Below are positions 63,311-64,000 of a DNA stretch of 64,000 nucleotides, in pieces. A program made the translations under genes and the position numbers. The notes beneath the pieces are model-generated. The model ran no database searches. It saw only the letters and a list, made by a program, of their open reading frames with translations, and was not told the origin of the DNA. The DNA lies in contig ALYF01000003.1 in NCBI GenBank assembly GCA_000293845.2, positions 682,001 to 746,000 on the forward strand, written 5' to 3'. Each line of letters starts with the position of its first letter. The first letter of the stretch is position 1. Source of the DNA: an alpha proteobacterium IMCC14465. Its GTDB lineage: Bacteria; Pseudomonadota; Alphaproteobacteria; RS24.

Positions 63311-64000
63311 ATGGATCGTCTGGTTCACCTAGCACTTAACACGATTAAGCATGCGCAAGAGGACAGCGCCATTCGCTCGAATAATTTGGCGAATGTGACT
63401 GTTCCCGGTTTCCGGCGCGATATGGAGCCTAAAAATGTTGAGAACAGCTTCCTGAAGGCTATGGAGACGCATGAGTCGCGTGCCTATGCCTTGCGTGAAG
63501 GTAAGAACCGTTTTTCCGATGAGCAAGGCCGTATTGAACATACCGGCAATGAAAGCGATGTTGCGATTAATGGTGAAGGTTATTTTGTCATCCAGCCGCT
63601 TCAAGGTGATGTCGCCTTGTCGCGTCGGGGTGATTTCAGAGTTAATAATGAAGGCTTTCTCATTGATGGGGAAGGCAATCAAATTTTGAATGATGGTATG
63701 CAGCCTGTTGTTTTACCGCCTTTTCGTGAGTTGGTTATTGGTAATGACGGTCGCATAACAATTGAACCGCTGGATGGTGAAGCCGGGCAACGCGACGAGA
63801 TTGGATTTCTCGCGACGGTGACAGCGGGTGCCGCTGACCTGAAAAAATTCATTGATGGCGAAATAAGATTTGTTGATGAACGGGCCATCCAGCCCGACGG
63901 GCAGGCCGAGATTACACAAGGGTATCTTGAAACCAGTAACGTCAATCCGGTTGACGAAATGGTGCGTATGCTCAAAAAACAACGACATTATGAGCTAAAT
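63311..64000 (+). CDS. flgF: Flagellar proximal rod protein FlgF (3' end outside window)
   Basis: 230 residues to the window edge: MDRLVHLALNTIKHAQEDS, SNNLANVTVPGFRRDM, NGEGYFVIQPL, and near the end TQGYLETSNVNPVDEMVRMLKKQRHYELN, the start of the C-terminal motif of rod proteins. The first residues match FlgF. ATG 63311 lies 14 bp after the flgE stop. It continues the flgBCDE row; flgG is expected next. Confidence 0.88.
   Translation, partial: MDRLVHLALNTIKHAQEDSAIRSNNLANVTVPGFRRDMEPKNVENSFLKAMETHESRAYALREGKNRFSDEQGRIEHTGNESDVAINGEGYFVIQPLQGDVALSRRGDFRVNNEGFLIDGEGNQILNDGMQPVVLPPFRELVIGNDGRITIEPLDGEAGQRDEIGFLATVTAGAADLKKFIDGEIRFVDERAIQPDGQAEITQGYLETSNVNPVDEMVRMLKKQRHYELN

Noticed and set aside
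1-64000. tRNA, rRNA operons and CRISPR arrays
   Set aside because: No T-loop/acceptor pattern, rRNA signature or regular repeat-spacer array was found on either strand.

Overview
The window is chromosomal DNA of a Gram-negative bacterium. Gene content and order point to an alphaproteobacterium: xseB-ispA-dxs-tlyA, tkt-gap-pgk-fba, zapA-6S RNA-5-formyl-THF cyclo-ligase, ruvCAB-ybgC-tol-pal, ftsH-folP-glmM and serC-serA-purA all fit that class. So do DUF4164, DUF1134 and DUF6476 proteins and an RpoH-type sigma factor. A Na+/solute symporter and a Vibrio-like set of polar-flagellum genes suggest an aquatic, possibly marine, swimmer. The order cannot be fixed from the sequence alone.

Layout. 1-4.9 kb (+): end of an MBL-fold hydrolase, then exonuclease VII small subunit, prenyl synthase, DXP synthase and TlyA, closed by a hairpin terminator. 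4.9-10.2 kb (-): transketolase, GAPDH, PGK and class I aldolase. 10.5-13 kb (+): a ZapB-like coiled coil, ZapA, a probable 6S RNA with a 36-bp tandem repeat behind it, a cyclo-ligase and a phosphodiesterase. 13-23.7 kb (+): yebC, ruvCAB, ybgC, tolQRAB, pal, cpoB and tilS. 23.8-29.8 kb (+): ftsH, folP, glmM, thiD and a FkbM methyltransferase. 29.9-31.6 kb: an AT-rich TPR gene split by an in-frame TGA. 31.7-35.9 kb (+): serC (with a leader resembling the serC RNA motif), serA and purA. 35.9-37.3 kb (-): the symporter.

37.4-40.9 kb is an AT-rich accessory patch. It holds a two-gene module (a small alpha/beta protein and a membrane coiled-coil protein) bounded by an exact 12-bp direct repeat, then about 700 bp of gene-free but strongly folded DNA, then a decayed toxin-antitoxin locus: an intact DUF4411 PIN-like toxin gene next to an XRE-ImmA/IrrE gene broken by a stop codon and a frameshift. 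Core genes resume with a lipoprotein, rpoH, rluD, DUF6476 and DUF1134.

44.5-64 kb is mainly a flagellar region: small secreted or unknown proteins, a hook/rod-type protein, the leftward operon flhA-flhF-flhG-fliA, the rightward operon flgP-flgT-LysM-flgA-flgM-flgN-DUF2802, and the rightward operon flgBCDEF, whose flgE is giant (1265 codons). FlgP/FlgT, FlhF/FlhG, FliA/FlgM and DUF2802 together recall the polar flagella of Vibrio rather than those of Caulobacter or Rhizobium. Several sites match the sigma-54 -24/-12 consensus. Two of them, in front of flgB and of a divergent acidic-protein gene, face each other and share one palindromic -12 element. This suggests a hierarchy in which sigma-54 turns on structural and export genes and FliA, held by FlgM, turns on late genes outside the window.
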